From Liolophura sinensis (taxonomy: Eukaryota > Mollusca > Polyplacophora > Chitonida > Chitonidae): 64,000 nucleotides of DNA. This document shows positions 46,616 through 58,984 of this stretch, one piece after another; position 1 is the first letter of the stretch, and every line of letters begins with the position of its first letter. The position numbers and the translations under genes were made by a program. Location of the stretch: positions 40,888,458-40,952,457 of the forward strand of contig NC_088300.1 of assembly GCF_032854445.1 (NCBI RefSeq), given 5' to 3'. Under the pieces are notes generated by a model. That model was not told the DNA's origin. It made no database searches and worked only from the letters and a program-made list of their open reading frames with translations.

Positions 46616-47487
46616 CAAATATATACATCTTTGACGTGAACAGTCTGGAAAGGTGACTAGGTGAAAAGCCCCAGAAAATCCTAAGTTGTGGGCAACACAT
46701 GTCAGAATAATCAGGATACAAGTGTGTATAAACGTAAGAAAGGAATCAAGGCTGTATCCTATTGCTACCGCCATTGTAAAATAACATTTATGTGCATTTG
46801 GAGACCATTTAATTTCTAGTTGAGCTATTCCAAACTGTTCAAGCGGTGGTCTGGGAAAATCAATACCTCTAAATGCCTCAGCACATTCTGTGCTGCGTTA
46901 CTTCTTCCATTGAGGAAACGAACAAAATCAATTCTCATAACAACGACCTGAACGTCTCTCAAAAAGCTAGTTAACACACCACCCCGGGCTTCCCTATCAA
47001 AGTCTAATGTATTTATTCACGTTTGATTCATCGTATATTCTAACCCACGTGTTCCTTCTAGTCTCAGTGGGTTTCCCTTACTAAACATTTACACTAGTGT
47101 ACCTCAACCCGTTGTCTATTTTTCAAGAACCAATTCTGTGCCCACATGTATATAAAGGACATCCTTAAGTTGCTAGAAAAGTAGTTAAGGATTATTCTTG
47201 AATAAGGAAATCGTGAAAGGGGGAAATCAATGACGAGCCTAGAGTGACTACTAGCTAGGAAATGTATTAACTGTTGAGTGGTGGCGTATTAAACGATCTG
47301 ACCCTCTTCTGTCCTGTGATATAACCAAGGAATGCTTTTGTTAGATACAGATCATGGTCTCTTTATAAAAAAGCAACTTAGCTATCAATAACACACTTTC
47401 ACGTCACAGCCACGAATAGCTAAATACACGAAAAGCCAACCTAGCTGGATTAGGGAAGGAAAAGCGGTCTTTAATAGGCCGTAGTGC
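46616..47487. other. Gene-less stretch
   Basis: Nothing recognisable was seen on either strand. Confidence 0.4.
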
Positions 47488-47640
47488 ATTTATTTATTTC
47501 ACTTGTGTTTTACACGTTACTCAAGAATATTTCACCTACATGATAACATCCTGCATTAGAGTGAGAGGAAAATCCAATCCGCAGATTCTGGCAATCCTCC
47601 TAATCTACGACCGGACAGGAAGCCAGCACGAGCTTCTCAC
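47488..47640 (-). mobile_element. SINE 3' two-thirds, diverged
   Basis: 'atttatttatttcacttgtg', 'tcaagaatatttcacctaca' and 'aggaagccagcacgagctt' match the tail and centre of the dominant SINE on the minus strand. Confidence 0.65.
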
Positions 47641-48029
47641 TTTGATGAGGATCCGAGTATATGAAATACAAATTAGGAATAATTAGAGAATAGCTTGCCA
47701 CAAGGATAATTACATTAAACAAATGCTGCAAATGTAGTGGAAGAATATGAAAGAAATTGTTGTGGACAAGGTAATCCAAAAGAGGAGTCACTGACGGTTC
47801 TTATTAGCCAGAGATTTTGAGAGTGTAAAAGAGAAACGGGATTCTTCGTGTTGAATTTATTCTGAACTTTTTAGTCCGTGTATCCATTTACGCGAAGTAA
47901 ATGATCGAGTATATAGTAATGACTCTGGCGATTCAGTGAAGACAGTATTAAACCTTATACCTGTTGTGAATCTTTTGAACAAATGTGAAATCTTATACGT
48001 GGAATGCACGTGATTTCACGTAATTCACT

Positions 48030-48257
48030 ATGTTACGTGTATGCCTTGCCATAATCCAGTGGATATCTATTGTCGAGTATAACAAACTACAGGAACGTTC
48101 AGTCTGCAATTTTCAGGAGGAGAATCATTGCCCAGTGAAACGACCTTCAGTGACAAGAAAAATATGGGACACCTTTAGTGAAGATCACGCTGATGATGGG
48201 CATACAGCTGTGTGTTTGTGGGTGTGTGGTTACGGATGGCCATATCTCAGAGGGTGG
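48030..48257 (+). other. Possible exon or relic with a MAM-like start
   Basis: The 76-codon frame has a hydrophobic N-terminus (about residues 4-14). From Cys26 it reads C-N-F-Q-E-E-N-H-C, which resembles the opening of MAM domains (C-x-F-E-x-x-x-x-C). A later D-H-x-x-D-x-G-H is also reminiscent. The invariant Trp residues expected after the second cysteine are not in place. The frame stops before a GTGAGT donor-like site at about 48276. It could be a decayed exon or chance. Confidence 0.2.
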
Positions 48258-48599
48258 TGACATCGCCTTTTCCAGTGAGTACTAGATGTTACATTGTCAG
48301 GGCCAGCATCACTAACTGGAACAAATTCTGGCTGTTCATTAGGTCTGTTCGTGAGAACATACCAGCTTTCCGTTGATTGCGGTATTGTGTAGCTTTGTGG
48401 TTAAAGCATGCTTTTATGGGTTTAAGGGAATTAGTGAAACTTACTTTGTCCTGTCGTCGAACCAGTTTGAATATGTGCGTAATTAGATTCAGAGTATTGT
48501 GCGCAACTCATTAGCACGTGACACAGCAGGTGAGGAAGGTCCATGCAGTTTGCTCGTAGGACCTTGGTGATAATGGGCGGTCGACCAAGCATGCACAAT

Positions 48600-48755
48600 A
48601 CTGATTGTTTTCTATAACTTCGGCATTATGTATGTTCACATGTCAGAAAGTTCGTCGGTAAATTACCGCACGGTCGCTGGTTTACCCCGGACACTCAATC
48701 TGGTTTCCACCACAGATAAAACTGACCGGCATCGTATCATGAAAATATTTTGAAT
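48600..48755 (+). mobile_element. SINE-like element, second tail type
   Basis: 'catgtcagaaagttcgtcgg', 'ggtttaccccggacactcaa' and 'ataaaactgaccggcatcgt' align with 38930-39027 and 49790-49870. Confidence 0.5.
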
Positions 48756-49714
48756 ATCCACAGCAAAAATTGATAGGCATATACATGTCAAAATAAAAAC
48801 AGGTATTTGACCACTCTAGTAGACCTTTCACATGTTTTCTAGAAAAAAAAACAATGTTACGGAGAAAACGTTGGAAATGATTTGCTGAAAATGTCTACTA
48901 AAAGGATGCCAGCTTGTGTTTTAACAAAAACGTTTGCGTGTACAATCCCACCATAGATACCCTGGAATGCACGTGATCTCACGTAAGGGGCAAATGTCCT
49001 GATGCTGAATGAGCTCATAACATGCTCTGCACTATCTATACAAGATATTAAAGCTTCTCCCTATGCAATTGCTAACAAATGTTATAGGAGCAGATGACGG
49101 CAAACACGTGTAGACCAGGTTTACATGAAGTTGCCTTTGTGAATAGAGAAAACGCCAAATAAAAAAGAAAACACAGGTATAACAAATTGACTAAGTAGCA
49201 AGGCAGTGCTCATGGCTTCAGTATGTTTGCACTGGATGAATTGAATTTGGATTTCCACAGCCGAAATCCAGCACTCTACGTGAGATTTCTTTCAACTCCT
49301 GCTTGGATAAGATCCGGAAACTGCTAATGTACACATATAAGTCTTGAATGTTCACCCCTTGATTTGATAGAATCATGCACACTTTATTAATTTATTCACT
49401 GGAATGTTGTTAAATGACACTCTGCAAATATTAACGAAGCATGACATGTATTTACAAACACACACGCATTAATGTGCAAAGGCCTTGCTGTTTTTATTTG
49501 AGTCTTATCCATAGACGCGTTATAGATCCATTCAAACCATACAGTTCTGACCGAACGCTTTTCCTCCAGAATTGACGCTGAAATCATATTAGTGTATCAC
49601 ACTGCTGTAAGCTACAAAGCTACCTTCGAACCTATGAGGGTGCATGCCTTAATCAAATGGCTAGTGGTGATTCCCTTAACAGGAGATATGTAGATTCCCA
49701 CGTTGTCCCTGTTT

Positions 49715-49878
49715 GTGGGGGGTGGTCTAACATTCGCTGAAGATCACTTGTCTCTTTCCAACATAGTGTGAGTATGTTTACATCAAACATCGGAAAGTTC
49801 GTCAGTAGCTTTGCTGTGGTCAGTGGGCGACCAGGTTCCCTCCATCATGTATCTCCAACGCGATAGTATTGCCCATGA
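49715..49878 (+). mobile_element. SINE-like element, second head type
   Basis: 'atcacttgtctctttccaac', 'atagtgtgagtatg', 'catcggaaagttcgtcagta' and 'aggttccctccatcatg' align with the elements at 38880 and 48600. It sits just before the dominant-type SINE at 49884. Confidence 0.45.
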
Positions 49879-49883
49879 CAATC

Positions 49884-50130
49884 AAGGGGCCTCCGGGACT
49901 AAGAGGTTAGCGTACTACACTGCAATATGAACCAGTTGCCTCTCACCAATCCGGTCGCTGTTCAGGTCCAGCTCATGCTTGCCTCGTCTCAGACCGTACG
50001 TGCATTGAAGCTAAGTTAGCAACCTGCAGATGGTAATCGGTTTACTCAGGGATCTGTCTGGTTTCCTCCCGCCATAATGCTCACCGTCGTTGTATGAGTG
50101 AAATATTTTTGAGCACGGCGTAAAACACAG
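49884..50130 (+). mobile_element. tRNA-derived SINE, near full length
   Basis: 'ggggcctccgggactaagag' (A-box region), 'gctgttcaggtccagctcat' (B-box region), 'agcaacctgcagatggtaat' and the tail 'gtgaaatatttttgagcacg' follow in family order. Confidence 0.85.
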
Positions 50131-52218
50131 GTCTTATAAATATGCTCTTTAACTAAGACCGTTCTCCAGCTACTCCAGTTAGGTTGCGTTTTTCACATTT
50201 GGCTATGCCACGTGAAATTAATGGTATTTTCTTGACAGCCAAGCAGCCTTATTATAAAGTGAAACATGATCTGTGTCTTACTGTAGCATTTCCTGGTTAT
50301 ATCACATGGCAGTATTATGTTAGACCGTTTATTAGTACGACACCAGTTTAGCAGTTAATAAATGTCGTGGCTTCAGGAGGCCTTAATAACTTATTAACAA
50401 GGATAAATGGAGATGACAGAGCTCACAGTACTGCACATCAGACTTGACAGTTCGGGATTTTATGCTAACTAGAGAGACGGTCGTTTACAGATGTATACAT
50501 TGTTGTGTTTTTTTTCCCCTCTGATCCACATAAATGACGTCAACAGTGTTAGATGTTAGAATGTGTGGATCGTATCATGACGGTCTTACCGTGTATATAT
50601 ACGGAGGTTGTCTTTTACCAGAGTACATGCATATAGAGAAAAGACGATGCGACTACTCGGCATTTATCAACGAGAGTGCATGAATTGAAATCTGTGCAAT
50701 CTATGGACCAGTTGTTTATTGAACATTGGCCGTTATAGATATAGTCCGACACAATGACAGAGGAGTTTCGTCGTCATATGACTGGACAAATGTTAAGTAC
50801 GACCACAGACGCTTGAATCCAGTCTGTAAACCCTATATACGCCATATACCAGCCTCCTACATATAGGCTATATAAGAAGTAAAGATATGAAACGACTTTC
50901 GACCGGCAGAACGCAATGTTTCCGAAAATGAAAAATTACCTGGAGCTATTATCTGCTCGAATTATTTTCTATTAATTACTCTCTGTTCCACTGGCTTGAA
51001 CAAGATGCCGTATTGAATATTGTAGTTTTATCCTCGATGGCGGTATTGTTCCCGAATGTGTTGGATGGGACATCCAGTAAAGCATCAACCCATCGTTGTT
51101 GATTGAGTAGACTTAGATCGTATGCGGCAAAGATTTTACGCAGTTGTCTCTTAATGTTTGTGAGAAAGAAAGGCAATTTTTGTCTAAGCCAAATCGTTCG
51201 ACTGGGAATAGTTGTATTACGTACATTTTTGCTTATATGGATGACAAGTGTTTGTCAATATTGTAAACTACCTAGTTGAACTTTCTAGTTAAACTCTATA
51301 GTCCATTAAATTAATTGGAAAAGAGAATAAGTCAAAAAAGTAAAGATATGATCGTGGTCACACAGGCGTGCTTTATTTTAACCCCCATGTTTTATTCACT
51401 TTTAAAAACACCAGGGACATGTACAGCGTATTAATATCCCTATGTCACTCTCCAGTAAAGAACATAGATTGAGGCAGACGACTGATTTGGGAAAATAACT
51501 TCTGCGTAACTAGACACAACCTTCCAATAACTTTCAATGGGAAAAGCAATGTGGATTATGTACTTGACATATACCATGCGAGTAGCCCTGGAGGAGTTTA
51601 ATCCGACCATGCTCACGACCAATTTTAATGTATATAGTGATATGGGTTTGTCTTCATTCAGTATGGCTATACATCAGTTAATTCCAGGAGATGTATTATA
51701 CTGTAGAATTAAATGTACATTTTGTAACACATAGAAGATTTTCTTCTTTTATATTCAGCTATAAACTGAATTTTGTGAACGTTTCATGTTACGTGTAGGT
51801 ATATACTGAGATGCAAAAGAGCTGATTCAACAGGAACTATTCATTTGGGGCTGGAAAAGAAAGGGATTTAATAGGACTTTATTCTGCAAATATAGTCCAT
51901 AATTATCCCCTTTTGAAATTTTGTGCCCAAATATTTAAAAATACTACATGTAGTATTAAAAATTTTTTTCCCATCACGCCACTCATTTTGTCTTAGTTTC
52001 TTTATTTTAAAACACCCAGTACGTTTATTTGTAAAAGTTGATTAATACATCAGGAACTCATTTGACGTAAATCTTAAGTATTTAAAGAGGTAAGAAAAAA
52101 AAGTAAAGTTATTTTGAAATGAAGAATAGCAGCCATACGTTGATGGGTTAAAAAGTCCATACTAGCCAAAAAATTCTTATTTTCTAATTAAATCATTTCT
52201 TCTCTATTTACCAACAAT
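50131..52218. other. Gene-less stretch
   Basis: No gene was recognised. Frames at 50976-51176 and 51440-51734 lack motifs. Confidence 0.4.
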
Positions 52219-52232
52219 AGCTTTAATTATTA

Positions 52233-52586
52233 TGTATGCATGTATGTATGTTTGGGCTTTAAACGCGTACTTAATTTTTCAGTCATATTGCGACGAGGAA
52301 TCATTAGGCACGTGTAGATATAATGTGTCTTCTTGTGCAAGTCTTTGCCGCTGTCGCCACTGCAGTCTTCTGCCGAAGACACAAGACATGACACCCCACC
52401 CAGACACACTATACTGACACCTGGCCAACCAGTCCTGTTTCCTTGCTCTAACCTCTCAACACTGAGTGCCAGGCGAGGCAACAACAAGTACCATTTTTAA
52501 ACCCGTTAGAATGGCCCTTCCGGGTTTGATCCCAGGCCTGCTGACTTTGATGGGGACGCTCAAACCATTAAACCACCGAAGCTGTC
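52233..52586 (-). mobile_element. tRNA-derived SINE (second family), diverged target-site duplication
   Basis: The body shares 'ttttcagtcatattgcgacg', 'aggaatcattaggcacgtg' and 'cgggtttgatcccagg' with 40954-41312. Flanking AGCTTTAATTATTA (52219-52232) and AGCTTAAATTACTA (52587-52600) agree at 12 of 14 bases. The tail is a short TATG repeat. Confidence 0.8.
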
Positions 52587-52600
52587 AGCTTAAATTACTA

Positions 52601-54080
52601 TTTAGAGTGTTAAAATGATTCTAAAATTTGATAACGTTATAATTCGACCCACTGTATAAATTTGAGACTTTGTTGCAGATTTTGAACGGTAAAACATGCA
52701 CAGACGTGTCTGTGAAAGTCTGTTATTCGGGCTATTCTAAAATAAGGGCCAAAATTCGATTGGATTTACGCTGATCAATGTTTAGCCAAACATATCCGGT
52801 GTAGCCTCTTTATTACCTCGTTCTCACTCTAATTGAACAAAATAGATTTTACACAAGTAAGTTTATTACTTTCAAGTTAGTTATTATTTCATGTTTTTAT
52901 TGTCTTGTTATCAACTATTGCACTGTCGAAGCATTACTTTCTACAGCTGTCTCCAGCTCATTCCTAGTCCGCTCGTAAATTTCTATCCAATCTCCAACAA
53001 TTTGCATTCCATTTTTTAACCGCCAAAAGCCTGAAATGATACAAGCCCGATAGGGTGTTACGATTGGAGTCAGTAAGGGAATTTATCCTCATTAAATCTT
53101 AATCATCAATTTATACAAGGTGCAGAAAAAGTGAGCTCACCAGAAAGCAGCTTGGAATGAACGTAAGGCGTTGACCCAAAGGCATACAGGCTGACCAAAA
53201 ATATATCCTCAGTAATAATGTTACAATGATTAGGGTTTGGGTTGAATGAAAAGTTAATGTTCTTCAATGAAAGATTAATGTCCGTCAATAAAAAGTTAAC
53301 GTTACCTTTATATCTCAACTACGTGCCGAAGATCAGTATACACGTAGAGTTATTCGATAACCGATGGACTGTCCTGTCACTAAATTGCCAAAGCCATTCG
53401 AGTTGCTCGTAATGGAGTGATTGTTTTTTGGGTTTTTTTCTGAGGACCGGAATCCTTCTTTACACTAAAATGATACCGCTGATAAACCCAACAGAGAATA
53501 CGAGGTAAGAAGGCGCCTTTGCCGTTGGACTACTATGTTTGCCCGTTGCTCAAAGTGACAGCAGCAGGCTATAAATAGACCAATCTGTTACACCCTGACT
53601 GCATAAGTCATTTATGTCGCTTTGCAATCATCTCAGGGTAATGTATCTCAGGGTAACCCCCTACCCGCCTAACTGATTATTTTGCACCATAAAAAATACA
53701 TTGTATTGGCCATACGGATAACGCCTTGTGCCTAGATCTCAGGCGATTAAACAGACCTGTCAAAGGAGGGTATAACATGCGTTTCACACTTCACATATTG
53801 CAAAGAGACATTCATCAAAATGGTAAAAAGTTCCAAAAGCCATTGCATACAACCGGTAGTTTCTGAAGAAAGACCTATATTCTTAGTCTCAGCTGTCTAA
53901 TACAATTTTCGCTTCTGTATTTTGAAAGTACAGTTAGCTTTGTAACCCTAGCAATTACTTCCAACAATTTCCATTTCTAGAATTTCCGTGCTTGTACAAG
54001 AGTCCTATTATAGTTAAATATATAAGCTATGTTTAGAAAGCTAAGTTATAGGCAGCTTGTTCAATCATTTGTGTATTGAA
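52601..54080. other. Gene-less stretch
   Basis: Nothing recognisable except a local repetition of 'aaaagttaa' and 'gaaagattaatg' near 53250-53300. Confidence 0.4.
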
Positions 54081-54081
54081 T

Positions 54082-54220
54082 GACCGAGGTGGTTAGCGTG
54101 CCAGCGCAGCGAAATGACCCAAGAGCCTCTTAGAGGGCTCTGCCCGGTTCCCTCCCACCACAATGCTGGCCGCCGTTGAATGAGTGCGAAATATTCATAC
54201 CATTCAAATAAATCAATAAG
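54082..54220 (+). mobile_element. SINE with internal deletion
   Basis: The head 'gaccgaggtggttagcgtgc' through 'gacccaagagcctctta' is joined directly to 'gggctctgcccggttccctc' and the tail. The B-box region and centre are deleted. Confidence 0.75.
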
Positions 54221-54332
54221 TTTGTGAATTGAAATGCTCTCTCTAACTGAAGAAGGTCATGGGACAATCTTGGAATATGTGATTCGTCAGTGTATTGAGT
54301 GGCTTCTCTGCCTTATACATGTACGTAGCGTT

Positions 54333-54481
54333 TTATTTATTTATTTGATTGGTGTTTTACGCCGTACTCAAGAATATTTCACTTATACGATGGCGGCCAG
54401 CATTACGGTGGGAGGAAACCGGGCAATGTCCAGGGGAAACTCACAACCATGCATTCGTCTGCATATATGGGAAGGAAAGTA
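54333..54481 (-). mobile_element. SINE 3' half, well preserved
   Basis: 'tttatttatttgattggtgt', 'gccgtactcaagaatatttc', 'ggcggccagcattacggtgg' and 'ggaggaaaccgggcaatg' are close to the family sequence. Confidence 0.8.
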
Positions 54482-55037
54482 ATTGCAATTAAGGGGTAGA
54501 GTTCACAAAGCGTAAATCTAAGAAACATTAAAGCAGTCGCTCGAGAGTAAATTGGATAGTGACTGGATAGGACTGGGTGGCAAGAAAGGCCGCGAGTCAT
54601 GATTTCAAAAGACCCAAGCTGTCTTATAAATACGATCAATCACTATCAGAGATATGTTCTGTACGCCAAACTCAGAATAACAATTATAAGAAAATTTGAT
54701 GTTGAAAACTGTACAGGCCTACATGTAGCGGAACCCCTTGTCATGCTTGTTAGTGTACATGCCTGTGTGTACATATACGAACGGTGTTTCCATGGGAGTG
54801 CACAGATCTGTGGATGTATGCGCAAGTATCAGCAGGCGCCTCGTTGCTGTGCACAGGCCTATACATTATACACTAAGCCGGCTGATTGCGTGGTTACATG
54901 GACTCATGTTTATAGACCGAAGGGTGAGACGAACTAGCAAGCCATATACCCACGCAACACGCTGGTATAACGAATTTATCACAATGAAGAGCATATAGGA
55001 TAATTTTTCTTGAATTAATACTGGTACTTCAGCCGGC

Positions 55038-55195
55038 GCTGTACGAGGGAAGGTCTTCTACCAGCCTGCGGATGGTCGTGGGTTTTCACCAGGCTCTTCC
55101 CGGTTTCCTCCCACCATAATGCTGGTCGCCGTCGTATAAATGAAATATTCTTGAGTACGGCGTAAAACACCAACCAATCAAATCAAATGAAATCA
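55038..55195 (+). mobile_element. SINE 3' half, well preserved
   Basis: 'cagcctgcggatggtcgtgg', 'cccggtttcctcccaccata', 'atgctggtcgccgtcgtata' and 'attcttgagtacggcgtaaa' are close to the family sequence, with an AT-rich end. Confidence 0.8.
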
Positions 55196-56326
55196 GCCAG
55201 CGCTCGCAGTGTTTTCACGGACACTTTGCCGCTATGAGGCCGAGAGCGCGAAGAGACCGACGTCACGGCACACACGATGAGAGAACCTTGGTTGAGCTGA
55301 GAGAAAAATACTCGCCTTAAGTGAACTGCTGGTTTATCATTTGCAATTCAGTTTTGCAAGGGTGGGCAATTTAATTGTCTCAGAGAGATTGTCCGAGACG
55401 TTTTGGTGTTGTTAGCTGCTGAATCATTAGAACTCTTTTGAAAATAAGGCAAGAAAAGTTATTGACTGGTAAATGCGATGTTGACAAGCGTTGCTGTCTG
55501 CGTGCACGCGCGTTCCTGACTCTATATGGATACAGACAAGGGCTGTTATGGGCTGGCACGTGCCTTTCTGACTCCGTAGGTATACAGACGAGCGTTGTTA
55601 TCGGCCAGTACGTGCATTTTGTCTGAATTGTGATAAGAATGTATGAACCGGCGCCTCATGCTAGTGTACAGGACTTATATGTTTACACATGTTGTAAAGA
55701 TAAGAAGACTATGTACATTAGCACAATCACTTAGACGTACATATGCGTATTTATAAATATACAATGGGCAAGAGAGTGCAATGGCAATCCAAAACTTTGC
55801 AGCATATATCTTCAGATAGTCAGGGTAACCTAGATAGAAAGGAGGAGGAGCTAAGCGCAAACGGCTTTTTTTTATTCAACCCACAGTTCCTCCCATTAAA
55901 ATGCATAATTCACCTTTATCAAGGAGCACTGTATTCCCATGAGAAGAATTAATGGAAACCGTTTAATCGCCAATCTGCAAGAAGCAATACGTTTTGCATA
56001 ACCTAAGACACACTGTCCTCTTACTCTTTCCCTCTAAAATCCCATGTGGCCAATTTAAGAAAGTCTCATCCATTATTTAATAGCCAGCATAAAAACTTAC
56101 ACGACAAGTTTGTCTCCGGTAATGTTACCCCCCCACCCCCCCCCCCCTCCCCCACAAATAGTGTTAGCTCTGAGATACTATATAATGCTTGTCACAGTTA
56201 TCAGTGTGTGATTCCAATCACCTTAGTGACGCCCAGAATAGATTTACACCTACACAGCTTTCCCTTCACCTATTGCTGATTCAGATACCGTCCTACAATA
56301 CAAGTTTCTCACTGTGTATTGGTTTG
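55196..56326. other. Gene-less stretch with a C-rich run
   Basis: No gene was recognised. The C-rich run at 56127-56154 has four or more C tracts on + and could form a G-quadruplex on the minus strand. Confidence 0.4.
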
Positions 56327-56420
56327 ATACTGGTGTATTTACTTGTAGTATTGACTTACTGCTGAACCAGTTAATACTGGTGTATTTACTTGTAGTATTG
56401 ACTTACTGCTGAACCAGCGA
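56327..56420. repeat. Perfect 47-bp tandem duplication
   Basis: The block starting 'atactggtgtatttacttgt' at 56327 repeats identically at 56374. It is unrelated in sequence to the 47-bp intronic satellite. The shared length is a coincidence. Confidence 0.9.
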
Positions 56421-56504
56421 ATGGATCGTTGACGAGTGATGTTGACGTTTCCTGCCTTTCGATCACGTACGAGACATCGGTTCAATACACGCAGTTCGGT
56501 GAAG

Positions 56505-56738
56505 TCCACTTGCCTTCCACCAATATGTCACACGTGGAATAGTTGGCCAGTAGGCCTGCTAAAGGTTGTTCGTTTACACCCATAATCTACCAGTGCGAAG
56601 GTCTTTCAGCAACCTGCGGATGATCCTGGGTTTTACTCCGGCTCTGCCCGGTTTCCTCCCAAAATAATACTGGCCGTCGTAGTATAAGTGAAATATTCTG
56701 GAGTACTACAGTAAAAACACCAATCAAATAAATGAATC
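56505..56738 (+). mobile_element. Composite SINE: second-type head, dominant-type tail
   Basis: The first part ('cacttgccttccaccaatat', 'ggaatagttggccagta') matches the second head type. From about 56597 it is the dominant SINE's second half ('cagcaacctgcggatgatcc', 'ggtttcctcccaaaataata', 'gtgaaatattctggagtact'). It could be a nested insertion or a true chimeric family. Confidence 0.55.
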
Positions 56739-56805
56739 ATAATTTACCAGTCTACCAGTTAAGTAGTATAAGTGAAACTTCTTAAGCATAGCATTCAGAA
56801 AGAGT

Positions 56806-56828
56806 AAAAAAAAAAAAAAAAAAAAAAG
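56806..56828 (+). repeat. Poly-A run
   Basis: About 22 consecutive A with no retrotransposon body recognised upstream beyond the SINE at 56738. Confidence 0.7.
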
Positions 56829-57140
56829 ACAATCAAGCAGTTTCTGAAACGGGAGATGTAAATACGTCACACAAGCAACAGACGTTCACAGATTTAATCA
56901 AATTAGACTGGAATGCAATTTTTGTTTTTTCTTTTCAACTGACAGATTCCTTTCTTGTTACTAATGTCAAGCCACACCAGTATATTAATAAAAAAGAAAA
57001 CAAGAAGTGGATAACCTAGCATATAGACAAAGTTTTAGTGGAGTCAAAGTGACCTGGAAGCAATTCTCACCATTTGTACTCGAAATTATGTGCATAAAAG
57101 AACTACAGAAACCGGAATTTCTAGCCAGCTGTATTTCCAC

Positions 57141-57300
57141 GGATGGATCTTCTACTGATGTCATAGTACACGTTTAATCCGGATGGGCCGTCTGGTGATT
57201 CCATAGTAAACGTTTTCCCCAGATGGGTCATCCGGTGATTCCATAGTACACGTTAACCCCGGATGAGTCATCTAGTGATCCCTTAATACACGTTTATCGG
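57141..57300. repeat. 40-bp tandem repeat, four units
   Basis: Units start at 57141, 57181, 57221 and 57261 with 'ggatgg' or 'agatgg'. They share 'ctggtgattccatagta' and 'acacgtt' in order. Divergence increases toward both ends. Confidence 0.85.
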
Positions 57301-58094
57301 ATGTGTTGTATAAACTGGTGCGATATCTTTGCACTAAGCTATTTTAGCCATTCTCGCATTGCGTTCTCCAGACTGTTATAAGGATAATCCTGATTGGCTA
57401 CATCTGTCTTTCACAGTTTATGGCTCGTTCGCTGGACTGAATGGATGGCGATATTTATGAGCACACTCTTCTCACTGACAATATTTGGTCTAAGTGTCCT
57501 CTTGTGCGGGATGCTGTCCTTGTGTGGAATATATACATACGTACAAAGCATTTTCAAAATTATCCTTCCTCCAACGTTCCGCCAACAGTTTTCTCTGAAT
57601 CAAAAGTTAATGGCGTAATTGCTGGCTAGTAAAATTTATTCTGACACATTCATATCCCCAGTTCAATGAAACAGCTGCACACCTATCCTTCTTCTTCCGG
57701 GTGATAAACAAATGGCCTGGATACCTTTATTGCGGCCATTTTCAAAGCACTTTGTAGTTTTTTAACTTCACGTTTATCACTTTTCAAATAGTAATCCATA
57801 GTGTATTTTTAAAAGTTTGGGTGCCGGATAAAATAGCACTGCTTTATGATACTACCTGTAAAAAAATGCTTGTAATACAGATGGCTTATAATGTCTCAAC
57901 GGTGTAAAATTCGGTAAATGAATAAAATGAATATCATGAAATATTTTATTGAGTTATTAAAAATGGAATTACATAAATAAATGGAAGCCATGCAGGTAAT
58001 ATCTATGAAGGGGAAATATGTAATCGCATATGGATCGTCACTGCCGAGTTGCTCCGTATGAAGCAACTGTGTCTGGAGAAAAGCTGACAGAGGC

Positions 58095-58648
58095 CTGAGA
58101 AAGTCACGGGTAACTAACAAACCTCACGACTAAGCGTGAGAAAACCAAGGATATCTAACAAACCTTACGACTAAGCGCGAGAAAACCACGGGTAACTAAC
58201 AAACCTCCTGGCTAGTCGTGAGTAAGCTTGTAAGCTTGAGAAAATTACGTGTATGAATCACGTATCTAACAGCCCTCCTAACTAAACGCGAGAAAACCAC
58301 AGATGTGAGCCATGTATCTAACAAATCTCCTGACTAAGCGTGAGAAAATCATAAATATGAGCCATGTATCTAACAAACCTCCAGACTAAGAGTGAGAAAA
58401 TCACGGATATGAGCCAGGTACCTAAAAACCTCCTGACTAAGCGTGAGAAAACCACGAAAATGAGCCATGTATCTAACAAATCTCCTGACTAAGCCAGAGA
58501 AAATCACGAATATGAGCCATGTATCTAACAAATCTCCTGACTAAGCCAGAGAAAACCACGTATATTAGACAGGTAACTAATAATCCTCCTTACTAAGCAT
58601 GAGGAAACCACATGTGTCAGCCAGGTATCTAACAAACCTCCTGACTTA
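58095..58648. repeat. Minisatellite, about 11 units of 41-57 bp
   Basis: Recurring words are 'ctaacaaacctcctgactaa', 'gcgtgagaaaaccacg' and 'tatgagccatgtat'. The first unit has a perfect dyad CTCACG-N6-CGTGAG (58123-58140) that is lost in later units, where 'cctcctgac' replaces 'cctcacgac'. Confidence 0.85.
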
Positions 58649-58984
58649 AAGGTTAAGCCAAACCTTCGTGAATTTTTTCCTGAAGACATAAAGAGCCATT
58701 GATCTGTGGAAATACATAATCAGCAAGGGGCCGGGAACCGGTATTCTAAAATAGCAAGAAAACCAAAAAGTACGAGTAACTCTCTTAACGGAGGCACTAC
58801 AAGAAGTACAGTCATTTTGGAACAAGTACTGTTGTGCAATTGACAAAGTTTCAATCGTCAAGTATATGTGGATACTAAAAAAGCTCAAAACGTTTCACTA
58901 AAGAACGAGACGCTCTAAAACACTACCGTATAAGGACATATCTACTTGAGATTTCTAAGCTCTCCCTACTACTATTCCTCACAC

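Noticed and set aside
54599-54998. Two overlapping frames of 112 and 86 codons with several cysteines
   Set aside because: No signal peptide, motif or splice support was found, and two frames are open at once, which suggests chance.
56327-56420. A relation between this 47-bp duplication and the 47-bp intronic satellite
   Set aside because: The sequences share nothing but length.
57394-57629. Hydrophobic 74-codon frame with an overlapping 62-codon frame
   Set aside because: Two frames are open in the same segment, there is no recognisable family and no splice support.
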